Positions 7,240-15,685 of a stretch of 64,000 bases of DNA are shown piece after piece; position 1 is the stretch's first letter, and each line of letters opens with the position of its first letter. Both the position numbers and the translations under genes were made by a program. Source of the stretch: Streptomyces sp. CB00316. Lineage in GTDB: Bacteria; Actinomycetota; Actinomycetes; Streptomycetales; Streptomycetaceae. The notes below the pieces were generated by a model. It did no database searches and was not told the DNA's origin. It saw nothing but the letters and a program-made list of their open reading frames with translations. Location: positions 1 to 64,000 of the forward strand of contig NZ_LIXI01000013.1 of NCBI RefSeq assembly GCF_001905595.1, read 5' to 3'.

Positions 7240-10200
7240 CTAACGCTCCTGCTGGTGAGTGGGGCCGAGATGGATACTGCCGGTCGACGGGCCGTTGTTG
7301 GCCTGCCGTCCCTGCTGGATGCCCCGGCGGAGATTGGTCAGACGACCGCGTACGTCATCGGGCGCACGCGAAACCTGAGGTCCGGACTGGTGATTCTGCT
7401 GCTGAGCGGTCCCCGGAACCAAATTGGCGCGGGGAACACGGCGGGGCAGCCCGGAAGTGGTGACCCCGCCGGCGGCCGGCTTCTTGACCCGCTCGGCCTG
7501 TCGTACGAGTTCGTCGTTGGGCGAGGCGCGCCACGAGCTGGTGACCGGAGCCTCGGCCGCACCACGCCGGGGCATGGGCGGAACGGGCACACCGGTCGGC
7601 TCCGGAGCGGCCGGTGCCTGCGGCTCGGCGCCCTGCTGGCCGCCCTGGCCAGGACCGTGGAACCAGTTGGTCTCCAGGGTGTCGTACAGCGGCGTACGGC
7701 CGTCCCCGGGACCGGCCGGCGGCAGGGCCTCCGGCTGCTGGGGGAGCGCCGGACGGTACGGTGCCTCGCCCGCCGGGGACGCCGACGGACGCGGGGCGCC
7801 GAAGCCGTTGCCCTCCGGGCCGCGCTGACGCGGCGCGGGCAGCTGCTGGCCATGGTTCTGCTGGTGCGGCGCGTTGAAGTCCGGCCGCGCGAACTGCGCG
7901 GTGGACGCCGGGTCCTGGGCCTGCTGGCCGTAGCCCTGGCCGTGAGGCGCGTCGAAGTCCGGCCGGGCGAACTGGGAGGTCGCGCCCGGGTCCTGGTGGC
8001 TGTCGGCCGGCCGCTGGTTCAGCGGGGCGTTGAACGCCTGGTCCTGGCCGGGGCCCGTCGGCCGTGCGAACTGCCCGGTCGCGTCGTGCTCCTCGTGGCC
8101 GCGCGGGGCGTCGGCGCCCCAGCCCGCCGCCTGAGGACCCTGCTGCGGGTTGCCGCCGGGCAGCTCGGCCCGGGGACCGCCGGTCGGCGGCAGCTGACGG
8201 CCGGGGCCGCCGGGCTGCTGGAAGCCGCCCTGGCCGGAGGTGTGCTGCTCATGCCGGGCCTGCTGGGGCTGCGGCGCCCCCGGGGCCTGCTGCTGACCGG
8301 GCTGGCCCGGGCCCTGCTGGTTCTGCGGGGCGAACGCGTTCGAGCGGCCGTTCTGGCCGGGGGAGGCCGGAGCGCCGTGACCGAACAGGTTGGGCTGGCC
8401 CTGCTCCGTACGGCTGGGAGCATCGCCCTGACCGCGCGCGCCGGGCCGGGCGCCGTTGCCGAAGGCTCCGGAGAGGCCGCCACCGCCTTGGCGCTGCGGC
8501 TCCTGGCCCGGGAAGGGCTGGTTCGGGTTGCCGGGGTTCTGCGGGCCGTTGCCCTGGGGCCCGTTGTTCTGCTGGCCCTGCGGGCGGCCGGGACCGTTGT
8601 CCCGTGCGGGGAGGGCGGCGCGCGGACCGGAGCCCGCACCGACCTGGCCGCGCTGGCCGCCGGGTCCTGAGCCGAGGCTCTTGGCGCCCGGTCCGCCAGG
8701 ACCGCCGCCGAGCCCCGGACGCTGGCCGTTACCCGCGCCGTTGCCGTTGCCGCCCGCGAGCAGGCCGCCGGGGGCGCCGCCGGTCTGCTGGCCGGAGCCC
8801 TGCTTGGACGGGGGCTGCTTGCCGCCGTGGGCGACATCGACGGGCAGCATGACCAGGGCGGTCGTGCCACCGGAGTCGGAGGGGCGCAGCTGGATACGGA
8901 TGCCGTGACGCAGCGACAGCCGGCCGACCACGAACAGACCCATGCGGCGGGAGACCGAGACGTCCACGGTGGGCGGCTGCGCGAGCCGCTCGTTGATCGC
9001 GGCGAGGTCCTCGGGGGAGAGGCCGATACCGGTGTCGTGGATCTCGACGAGCACGCGGCCGTCGGGCAGGGCGTGACCGGTGACGCGGACCTTCGTCTGC
9101 GGCGAGGAGAACGACGTGGCGTTCTCCAGCAGCTCGGCGAGGAGGTGCACGAGGTCGTTGACGACCCGGCCCGCGACCTCGGTCGCGGGCACCGCGGAGA
9201 GCTCGATGCGCTCGTACTGCTCCACCTCGGAGGCGGCGGCACGGAGCACGTCGACCAGCGGGACGGGTCGGGTCCACCGGCGTCCCGGCTCCTCACCCGC
9301 GAGGACGAGGAGGTTCTCGCCGTTACGGCGCATACGGGTCGCGAGGTGGTCGAGCTTGAAGAGGGAGGAGAGCTGGTCCGGGTCGGCCTCGCGCGACTCC
9401 AGCTCGGAGATGAGCGAGAGCTGGCGCTGGATGAGGCCCTGCGAACGCCGCGAGAGGTTGGTGAACATCGCGTTGACGTTGCCTCGCAGGAGGGCCTGCT
9501 CGGCGGCGAGGCGGACGGCCTCGCGGTGCACGTCGTCGAAGGCCGCGGCCACCTGGCCGATCTCGTCCCGGGAGTGCACACCGACCGACTCGACGGAGGT
9601 GTCGACGTCCTGCGGGTCGGTCTCGGAGAGCTGCTTGACGAGCTCGGGCAGGCGGTCCTGGGCGACGCGGGTGGCGGTGTCCTGGAGGCGCCGCAGCGAG
9701 CGGATCATGGACCGGGCCACCACGAAGGCGCCGACCAGCGAGACACCGAGGACGAGGAGGATGACCGCACCGTTGATGATGGCCTCGCGCTGGGAGGCCT
9801 CGCGCAGCTCGCGCGCCTTGGCCTCCATGTCGCTGAGGAGGGTGGTCTCGATCGTCTTCATCGCGTCGATCTTGGTGGACGACTGGTCGTACCAGTCCAT
9901 GTACGAGCGCACCTTCGCCCCGTCGATCCCGTTCGGGGTGTCGAGGATGTGCTTGGCGTACATGTTCGCCGCGTTGATCTCGGGGTTGTTGCCGTTGTCC
10001 AGCGGAGCCATCAGGTCCACCGCGCTCTCGCCGGTCGACCCGTAGATCGACTTGAACGAGCTGATCGCGCGGGTTTCCTTGTCGAGGGCGTTGGAGCCGA
10101 ACTGCTTGTCGTTCTCGTTGAGGTGCGGTTCCTTGACCGAGCCGCCGGGCAGCGCCGCCGCGATGACCGCGCGCTGGATCGACGCGTACTCCTTGGCGGA

Positions 10201-10974
10201 GGAGAACGCCGCCAGAGCACGGGTCCGCTTGATCATGTCCGGGTTGCTGGTCGCCTGGGCCATGTCCTGGGACAGGCTGAGCAGCGAGGTGATCAGCTGG
10301 CTGTACTGGTCGATCGTGTTGAGGGACGGCGCCCCGTCCTCGTACGCCGACTTGCGGATCGACCGGATGTCACCGAGCTGCGAGGCGATCTGGGCGACGC
10401 TCGCGTGGATGCTCTCCAGCGCGTCGTCGTTCTCGAAGTCGCCGATCTCGTTGGTCGCGTCCAGGAACGCGTCCTTGGCCCGGTCGGTCTTCTCCCGGGG
10501 CTGGGAGACCTTGTAGTCGGTCGCCTTGGAGCCGTTGGAGAGCGGACCGGCGGACTGGTCGCGCTCCACCTGGAGGGCCTGCGCGAGCGAGGTCGCCTGC
10601 TTGGTCATCTGGGTCAGCAGCTGCATGTGCTCCAGCTGCTGCATGTCGGTCATGGACTCGTTGATCCTCAGACCGCCCAGGCTGGTCGCTGCGACCACGG
10701 GGAGGGCGAGGAGGGAGACCAGTCGCGTACTGATGCGCCAGTTACGGAGCGCTATTCGCGACCCCGTGTCGACCGGGCCGCGGGAGGCGGGAGGCGTGCT
10801 CGGCTCGGCTCCACTGCTCGTCGTGGAGCCCGAGCGCTGCGCACGGTCGCTGTTGTCGCCGGCAGCGGCCGGCCCGGGGTTCTGGGCGTGCTGGGGCGAG
10901 GAACCGCGGTCGGTCCCGCCGCGCGGCTCCTGTTCCGCCGGAGCGCTGCCATCCCTCTTGAAACGTCCCTGCAC
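7240..10974 (-). CDS. cvnA: Conservon sensor histidine kinase CvnA (large form)
   Basis: 1244-aa nitrate-sensor-type kinase. Transmembrane helices lie near residues 80-100 and 393-418. The cytoplasmic core has KLDHLATRMRRN (about 539), LAELLENATSF (about 612) and MGLFVVGRLSLRHG (about 675). A tail of about 500 residues rich in Gly, Gln and Pro follows. Within it, around 955-1040, three units share TxQFARPDFxAPH. The last 90 residues carry the SGLPRRVPRANLV ... SRAPDDVRGRL motif shared with the other CvnA. GTG at 10974 was chosen because it matches the start context of the first cvnA (AGAGGTTG about 13 nt upstream); the frame is open further upstream, to 11193, but without conserved sequence. 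Confidence 0.92.
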   Translation of the reverse strand: MQGRFKRDGSAPAEQEPRGGTDRGSSPQHAQNPGPAAAGDNSDRAQRSGSTTSSGAEPSTPPASRGPVDTGSRIALRNWRISTRLVSLLALPVVAATSLGGLRINESMTDMQQLEHMQLLTQMTKQATSLAQALQVERDQSAGPLSNGSKATDYKVSQPREKTDRAKDAFLDATNEIGDFENDDALESIHASVAQIASQLGDIRSIRKSAYEDGAPSLNTIDQYSQLITSLLSLSQDMAQATSNPDMIKRTRALAAFSSAKEYASIQRAVIAAALPGGSVKEPHLNENDKQFGSNALDKETRAISSFKSIYGSTGESAVDLMAPLDNGNNPEINAANMYAKHILDTPNGIDGAKVRSYMDWYDQSSTKIDAMKTIETTLLSDMEAKARELREASQREAIINGAVILLVLGVSLVGAFVVARSMIRSLRRLQDTATRVAQDRLPELVKQLSETDPQDVDTSVESVGVHSRDEIGQVAAAFDDVHREAVRLAAEQALLRGNVNAMFTNLSRRSQGLIQRQLSLISELESREADPDQLSSLFKLDHLATRMRRNGENLLVLAGEEPGRRWTRPVPLVDVLRAAASEVEQYERIELSAVPATEVAGRVVNDLVHLLAELLENATSFSSPQTKVRVTGHALPDGRVLVEIHDTGIGLSPEDLAAINERLAQPPTVDVSVSRRMGLFVVGRLSLRHGIRIQLRPSDSGGTTALVMLPVDVAHGGKQPPSKQGSGQQTGGAPGGLLAGGNGNGAGNGQRPGLGGGPGGPGAKSLGSGPGGQRGQVGAGSGPRAALPARDNGPGRPQGQQNNGPQGNGPQNPGNPNQPFPGQEPQRQGGGGLSGAFGNGARPGARGQGDAPSRTEQGQPNLFGHGAPASPGQNGRSNAFAPQNQQGPGQPGQQQAPGAPQPQQARHEQHTSGQGGFQQPGGPGRQLPPTGGPRAELPGGNPQQGPQAAGWGADAPRGHEEHDATGQFARPTGPGQDQAFNAPLNQRPADSHQDPGATSQFARPDFDAPHGQGYGQQAQDPASTAQFARPDFNAPHQQNHGQQLPAPRQRGPEGNGFGAPRPSASPAGEAPYRPALPQQPEALPPAGPGDGRTPLYDTLETNWFHGPGQGGQQGAEPQAPAAPEPTGVPVPPMPRRGAAEAPVTSSWRASPNDELVRQAERVKKPAAGGVTTSGLPRRVPRANLVPGTAQQQNHQSGPQVSRAPDDVRGRLTNLRRGIQQGRQANNGPSTGSIHLGPTHQQER

Positions 10975-11552
10975 TAGCGTCGCAACCTCTGGACCAGGCG
11001 TTCCGTCCGGATAAGGACAGAACGGTGTCGGCGTCGTGGGGCGCTGGACGCGCCCCATGGTGGTCGTTGGGTGACCGGCGTACTTCCCCCTCCCGCCGCC
11101 GCTCGGCGCTGCGTTGCGCCCCGGTGCGCCGGTCTGAAACCCGCGGCGGTGCGTGGAATTCCAGCACAGTGCAGGATCTCCAACAAGGGCCATGTACCGG
11201 GCTGTGACCTGAGTGACACGTTGTGATGAACGCGTAACAAGCAGTGCAGAGTGTTCGTGGGTAAAACGGACTATCGGGGATGAGTCGCTTAGGGGTGGGG
11301 GGTGTCCCAGTCGAGATGATCAGGAGCGGAATGATCGATTCAGAGAGGTAATGTCCGTTTTCGGGACCCTGGCCTCCTGTCCGCAATGGGTTAATTGTCG
11401 ATTACTTCGTGAGCAAACTCACATGATGATCGTCGCCCCATCCCGGCTCCGGCGGGGAATCGGATGTTTAGCCTGACGCTTTACAGGGATGGCGAATCCG
11501 ACAAGCAGGCGCCGCCGAGGCGACGCCCCTACCGACAGGGTCCTGACGGCAG
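10975..11552. other. Intergenic region between divergent cvnA and the 59-aa gene
   Basis: 578 bp with no convincing gene; it must hold the conservon promoter on the minus strand and probably one for the small gene on the plus strand. Visible sequence features are three phased GTGAC/GTGAC/GTGAT half-sites at 11204-11227 and a palindrome GTGAG-CAAA-CTCAC at 11409-11422, inside a locally AT-rich stretch (11390-11430). Confidence 0.6.
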
Positions 11553-11732
11553 ATGAAGACGACGACGATCCGCAACATTGCCAACCCCCGGCGCACCACG
11601 CTGGCGCACCTCAAGGACGCCGAAGCGCTGCAGACGCCCTTCCTGCCGGACCACGCCGCCGAACTGCCCACCGTCACGGCCAACCCGCGCCGCACCATCC
11701 TCATGGAAGCGCCGGTCGCCGCCGCCCGGTAG
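11553..11732 (+). CDS. 59-aa protein of unknown function with duplicated ANPRRT motif
   Basis: A short gene with strongly G/C-biased third positions. The start is forced: an in-frame TGA lies at 11544, with only two codons before the ATG at 11553. The product begins MKTTTIRNIANPRRTTLAHL and repeats the motif near its end (ANPRRTILMEA), so residues 9-16 and about 43-50 are an imperfect duplication. It has no cysteine, signal peptide or membrane segment. The ribosome site is weak (AGGG 13 nt upstream). It lies just upstream of the FAH-family gene, in the same orientation. I do not recognise the family. Confidence 0.7.
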   Translation: MKTTTIRNIANPRRTTLAHLKDAEALQTPFLPDHAAELPTVTANPRRTILMEAPVAAAR

Positions 11733-11825
11733 CGGCCCTGTAACGGGCGAGGCTGTGCCCCCTCACCGCGTTAGCCTGGAGCGTCAGTCTTCAGCCAGCC
11801 AGCAAGTGAGGGGCGACAGCATCCC

Positions 11826-12611
11826 GTGCGCATCGCCAGGTTCTCCATCGACGGCAACGTCGCCTTCGGCGCCGTCGAGGGACAGGGCACCGTGGAATCC
11901 GGTGACCTCGTCCTCGACATCATCAAGGGCATCCCGTACGCCGACTTCGAGCTCTCGGGCACCAAGGTCCCGCTGAACAAGGTCCGGCTGCTGCCCCCCG
12001 TGCTTCCCAACAAGGTCGTGGCCATCGGCCGCAATTACGCGGAGCACGCCGCCGAGCTCGGCCACGAGGTCCCCGACGCGCCGATCACCTTCTTCAAGCC
12101 CACCACCTCGGTGATCGGCTCCGGCGACGCGATCGAGTACCCCTCCTTCTCCGACGACCTCCACCACGAGGCCGAGCTGGCCGTGGTCATCGGCCGCATG
12201 TGCCGCGAGGTCCCCCGCGAGCGCGTCAAGGACGTCGTTCTCGGCTACACCTGCGCCAACGACGTCACCGCCCGCGACGTGCAGCAGCGCGAGAAGCAGT
12301 GGGCCCGTGCCAAGGGCTTCGACACCTCCTGCCCGCTGGGCCCCTGGGTGGAGACCGACCTGGACCCCCACGACCTCACCATCCAGGCGACGGTCAACGG
12401 CGAGCAGCGGCAGCTCGGCCGCACGAGCGACATGGTCCGCTCCATCGAGGACCTGATCGTCCACATCACGGAGGCCATGACCCTCCTCCCGGGCGACGTC
12501 ATCCTCACGGGCACCCCCGCAGGGGTCGGTCCCCTGCACGTCGGCGACGAGGTCGCCGTCACCATCGAAGGCATCGGCACTCTCACCAACAAGGTGATCA
12601 AGCGTGGTTAA
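11826..12611 (+). CDS. Fumarylacetoacetate hydrolase family protein
   Basis: 261 aa with the FAH fold. The metal-binding set is visible: HHEAELAVVIG (His/Glu/Glu) and NDVTARDVQ, plus the conserved GRNYAEHAAELG and LTGTPAGVGPL segments. Members hydrolyse or decarboxylate beta-keto acids such as 5-oxopent-3-ene-tricarboxylate, acylpyruvates or oxaloacetate; the substrate cannot be told from sequence. GTG start preceded by GAGGGGCGA. The stop overlaps the gltX start, so the pair is probably cotranscribed, an arrangement I recall as usual in Streptomyces. Confidence 0.88.
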   Translation: MRIARFSIDGNVAFGAVEGQGTVESGDLVLDIIKGIPYADFELSGTKVPLNKVRLLPPVLPNKVVAIGRNYAEHAAELGHEVPDAPITFFKPTTSVIGSGDAIEYPSFSDDLHHEAELAVVIGRMCREVPRERVKDVVLGYTCANDVTARDVQQREKQWARAKGFDTSCPLGPWVETDLDPHDLTIQATVNGEQRQLGRTSDMVRSIEDLIVHITEAMTLLPGDVILTGTPAGVGPLHVGDEVAVTIEGIGTLTNKVIKRG

Positions 12612-14088
12612 CGCACCAGTGGCACCTGTCCGCGTCCGTTTCTGTCCCTCCCCGACCGGCAACCCCCACGTGGGCCTGGTCCGCACGGCCCTGTTCAACT
12701 GGGCCTTCGCCCGGCACCACCAGGGCACCCTGGTCTTCCGGATCGAGGACACCGACGCCGCGCGCGACTCCGAGGAGTCCTACCAGCAGCTGCTCGACTC
12801 GATGCGCTGGCTGGGCCTGGACTGGGACGAGGGCCCGGAGATCGGCGGCCCGCACGCGCCGTACCGCCAGTCGCAGCGGATGGACCTGTACAAGGACGTC
12901 GCCGAGAAGCTGCTCGCCGCCGGGTACGCGTACGCCTGCTACTGCACCACCGAGGAGCTGGACACCCGCCGCGACGCCGCCCGCGCCGCAGGCAAGCCGT
13001 CCGGCTACGACGGCCACTGCCGCGACCTCACGGCCGAGCGGAAGGCCGCGTACGAGGCCGAGGGCCGCAGCTCGATCGTCCGCTTCCGGATGCCCGACGA
13101 GGCCATCACCTTCACCGACCTGGTCCGCGGCGACATCACCGTCCAGCCGGAGAACGTCCCGGACTACGGCATCGTCCGCGCCAACGGGGCCCCGCTCTAC
13201 ACGCTGGTCAACCCGGTCGACGACGCGCTGATGGAGATCACCCACGTGCTGCGCGGCGAGGACCTGCTCTCCTCCACCCCGCGCCAGATCGCCCTGTACC
13301 GGGCGCTCATCGAGCTGGGCATCGCCAAGGAGACCCCCGCCTTCGGCCACCTCCCATACGTCATGGGCGAGGGCAACAAGAAGCTCTCCAAGCGCGACCC
13401 GCAGGCCTCCCTCAACCTCTACCGGGAGCGCGGCTTCCTCCCCGAGGGGCTGCTGAACTACCTGTCGCTGCTCGGCTGGTCGATCGCCGAGGACCGCGAC
13501 ATCTTCTCGGTGGACGAGCTGATCGCGGCGTTCGACATCAAGGACGTCAACGCCAACCCGGCCCGCTTCGACCTCAAGAAGTGCGAGCACATCAACGCCG
13601 AGCACATCCGCATGCTCGACGTGAAGGCCTTCACCGAGGCCTGCGCCCCCTGGCTGAAGGCCCCGTTCGCGCCCTGGGCCCCGGAGGCCTTCGACGCGGA
13701 GAAGTGGACGCGGATCGCCCCGTACGCCCAGACCCGGGTCACGGTGCTCTCCGACATCACCGACAACGTCGACTTCCTCTTCCTGGATGAGCCGGTGGAG
13801 GACGAGGCGTCCTGGACCAAGGCGATGAAGGGCGACCCGGCCGCCCTCCTGGCCACGGCCCGCGCCAACCTGGAGGCGGCGGACTTCAGCGACCCGGAGT
13901 CGCTGAAGAACGCGGTCCTGACCGCCGGCGAGGCGCACGGCCTCAAGCTCGGCAAGGCCCAGGCTCCGGTCCGGGTCGCCGTGACCGGCCGCACCATCGG
14001 CCTGCCGCTCTTCGAGTCCCTGGAGATCCTGGGCCGAGAGAAGAGCCTGGCCCGCATCGACGCGGCACTGGCCAAGCTGGCCGCGTAA
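12604..14088 (+). CDS. gltX: Glutamyl-tRNA synthetase
   Basis: 494-aa class I synthetase. The HIGH-type motif appears as PSPTGNPHVGL and the KMSKS-type motif as KKLSKRDPQ; RIEDTDAARD and LRGEDLLSSTPRQ are also typical. It attaches glutamate to tRNA-Glu. Actinobacteria lack GlnRS, so it should also misacylate tRNA-Gln for amidation by GatCAB. The GTG at 12604 overlaps the upstream gene by 8 bp; a GTG at 12619 is possible. A tRNA-Gln/tRNA-Glu array follows 0.9 kb downstream. Confidence 0.97.
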   Translation: MVNAPVAPVRVRFCPSPTGNPHVGLVRTALFNWAFARHHQGTLVFRIEDTDAARDSEESYQQLLDSMRWLGLDWDEGPEIGGPHAPYRQSQRMDLYKDVAEKLLAAGYAYACYCTTEELDTRRDAARAAGKPSGYDGHCRDLTAERKAAYEAEGRSSIVRFRMPDEAITFTDLVRGDITVQPENVPDYGIVRANGAPLYTLVNPVDDALMEITHVLRGEDLLSSTPRQIALYRALIELGIAKETPAFGHLPYVMGEGNKKLSKRDPQASLNLYRERGFLPEGLLNYLSLLGWSIAEDRDIFSVDELIAAFDIKDVNANPARFDLKKCEHINAEHIRMLDVKAFTEACAPWLKAPFAPWAPEAFDAEKWTRIAPYAQTRVTVLSDITDNVDFLFLDEPVEDEASWTKAMKGDPAALLATARANLEAADFSDPESLKNAVLTAGEAHGLKLGKAQAPVRVAVTGRTIGLPLFESLEILGREKSLARIDAALAKLAA

Positions 14089-14104
14089 GCGCGCGAGGAA
14101 CCCC

Positions 14105-14148
14105 CGAGGAGGGTCGCAGCCGACCGGCTGCGACCCTCCTCGGCTTTT
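14105..14148 (+). terminator. gltX terminator
   Basis: An 18-bp perfect inverted repeat (14105-14122 with 14125-14142) is followed by CTTTT; a strong rho-independent signal. Confidence 0.9.
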
Positions 14149-14188
14149 GCCCCCACGCGGGCGCCCGTGGGCCGCTACCGTGGCGTAC

Positions 14189-14908
14189 ATGCCGATCCGC
14201 GCCGTGCTCTGGGACATCGACGACACGATCTTCGACTACGCGGGCGCCGACCGCACCGGGATGCGGCTCCATCTGGAGGGCGAGGGCCTGCCCGCGGCGT
14301 ACGCGTCGGTCGACGTGGCCCTCGACGCCTGGAAGGCGATCACCGTCCGGCACTGGGCGCGCGTCGCCGCCGGGGAGACGGACTTCCTCGGGCAGCGCCG
14401 GGACCGGGTGCGGGAGTTCCTCTCGCGAGCGATGGACGACGCCGAGGCCGACGCCTGGTTCGCCGGGCATCTGTCCCACTACGAGGCCGCCTGGACGCTG
14501 TTCCCGGACGTGCTCCCGGTCCTCGACCGGCTGGTGCCCGACTACCGGCACGCGATTCTCTCCAACTCCAGCACCGACCACCAACACCGCAAGCTCACCG
14601 CGCTCGGCATCCGTGACCGGTTCGAGGCGATGGTCTGCGCCGTGGAGCTGGGCGTCTCCAAGCCGGAGGCCGGCGCCTTCCACGCGGCGTGCGAGGAGCT
14701 CGCGCTGGACCCGCACGAGGTGGCGTACGTGGGCGACGAGCCGGACATCGACGCCTCGGGCGCCGTCGCCGCCGGGCTGACCGGGATCTGGCTGGACCGG
14801 CGGGGGAGGGGCGGGAGGCCGGATCTCGTGACGATCACCGGGCTGGACCAGCTCCCCGGCCTGCTGGCTGGCCAAACCCGTTTTGGAGCGCCGGACACCT
14901 TCGGGTAA
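14189..14908 (+). CDS. HAD-superfamily hydrolase
   Basis: 239-aa haloacid-dehalogenase-type phosphatase. Motif I is LWDIDDT (nucleophile Asp9, acid Asp11), motif II SNSS, the motif III lysine lies in SKPEAGAF, and motif IV is VGDEPDIDASGA. A helical cap lies between motifs I and II. The ATG at 14189 directly precedes the PIRAVLWDIDDT strand and was chosen over the frame's earlier start, which would overlap the gltX terminator. Substrate unknown. Confidence 0.85.
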   Translation: MPIRAVLWDIDDTIFDYAGADRTGMRLHLEGEGLPAAYASVDVALDAWKAITVRHWARVAAGETDFLGQRRDRVREFLSRAMDDAEADAWFAGHLSHYEAAWTLFPDVLPVLDRLVPDYRHAILSNSSTDHQHRKLTALGIRDRFEAMVCAVELGVSKPEAGAFHAACEELALDPHEVAYVGDEPDIDASGAVAAGLTGIWLDRRGRGGRPDLVTITGLDQLPGLLAGQTRFGAPDTFG

Positions 14909-14996
14909 TGTTCTTTCTGCGCCGCCCGAGCGGGACGGAAGATCCGGCCGGGAAGCGCAGACAGAAGTGAAGCCCTCTCCAGGGGTTGCATTTCAG

Positions 14997-15068
14997 TGGG
15001 CTATGGTGTAATTGGCAACACTACGGTTTCTGGTACCGTCATTCTAGGTTCGAGTCCTGGTAGCCCAG
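14997..15068 (+). tRNA. tRNA-Gln (CTG), copy 1
   Basis: 72 nt. Acceptor arms TGGGCTA/TAGCCCA, anticodon stem ACGGT/ACCGT with loop TTCTGGT, anticodon CTG at 15030-15032, and T arm with GGTTCGAGTCC. CCA is not encoded. It is identical to copy 2 at 15341. Confidence 0.97.
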
Positions 15069-15096
15069 CGCAGTACGAGCAAGACCAGCAGGACAA

Positions 15097-15169
15097 GCCC
15101 CCGTTGTGTAGCGGCCTAGCACGCTGCCCTCTCACGGCAGTAGCGCCGGTTCGAATCCGGTCGGGGGTA
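15097..15169 (+). tRNA. tRNA-Glu (CTC), copy 1
   Basis: 73 nt. Acceptor GCCCCCG pairs with CGGGGGT (terminal G-U). Anticodon stem CTGCC/GGCAG, loop CTCTCAC, anticodon CTC at 15131-15133, T loop GGTTCGAATCC. CCA is not encoded. Confidence 0.97.
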
Positions 15170-15255
15170 CAGATCCTTCCCGCGAGAACGCCTGGGTCGC
15201 ACCCACGTTCTTGCGGTGACAATATCCGGCTGACGCCGGGTGGAGGATCGCTAGG

Positions 15256-15328
15256 GCCCCCGTTGTGTAGCGGCCTAGCACGCTGCCCTCTCACGGCAGT
15301 AGCGCCGGTTCGAATCCGGTCGGGGGTA
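15256..15328 (+). tRNA. tRNA-Glu (CTC), copy 2
   Basis: Identical in sequence to the tRNA-Glu at 15097-15169. It is preceded by an 86-bp spacer of unrelated sequence. Confidence 0.97.
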
Positions 15329-15340
15329 CTTGTCACACCA

Positions 15341-15412
15341 TGGGCTATGGTGTAATTGGCAACACTACGGTTTCTGGTACCGTCATTCTAGGTTCGAGTC
15401 CTGGTAGCCCAG
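15341..15412 (+). tRNA. tRNA-Gln (CTG), copy 2
   Basis: Identical to the tRNA-Gln at 14997-15068. It starts 12 bp after tRNA-Glu copy 2. Confidence 0.97.
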
Positions 15413-15432
15413 CGCAAGTCAGCAGTAACCAC

Positions 15433-15505
15433 GCCCCCGTTGTGTAGCGGCCTAGCACGCTGCCCTCTCACGGCAGTAGCGCCGGTTCGAATCCGGTCGG
15501 GGGTA
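15433..15505 (+). tRNA. tRNA-Glu (CTC), copy 3
   Basis: Third identical tRNA-Glu. It closes the array in the order Gln-Glu-Glu-Gln-Glu and is followed within 20 bp by a terminator. Confidence 0.97.
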
Positions 15506-15522
15506 CAACAGAGCGGTACGGG

Positions 15523-15552
15523 AAGGCCCTTCACCTCGGTGGAGGGCCTTTT
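15523..15552 (+). terminator. Terminator of the tRNA array
   Basis: AAGGCCCTTCACC (15523-15535) pairs with GGTGGAGGGCCTT (15538-15550) with one wobble, and leads straight into TTTT. Confidence 0.85.
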
Positions 15553-15618
15553 CGCTTGCCCGGACCAGGGCGCCCAGGGCCAAGTCGCCTACGTCACAAC
15601 GCTGTTGGCAGGGGAAGG

Positions 15619-15649
15619 AAAAAGGGCCGCCACGGCGCTGGGGCGGCCT
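15619..15649 (-). terminator. ndgR terminator
   Basis: GGGCCGCC (15624-15631) pairs with GGCGGCCT (15642-15649). On the minus strand the stem runs into TTTTT (complement of 15619-15623), 37 bp after the ndgR stop. Confidence 0.8.
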
Positions 15650-15685
15650 TCCGGAAGAGGGGAGAGAAGTCGTACGGGCGCGAGG

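Noticed and set aside
12500..12610. T-box or leader attenuator before gltX or leuC
   Set aside because: gltX starts inside the preceding gene, and the leuC leader shows no T-box motif or leucine-rich leader peptide.
14996..15355. Plus- and minus-strand ORFs of 110-120 aa across the tRNA array
   Set aside because: They repeat the tRNA sequences in translation; the region is fully explained by five tRNA genes and spacers.
14997..15505. Regularly repeated 72-73-bp units taken as a possible CRISPR array
   Set aside because: The units are tRNAs with intact cloverleaf pairing and unequal spacers (12-86 bp).
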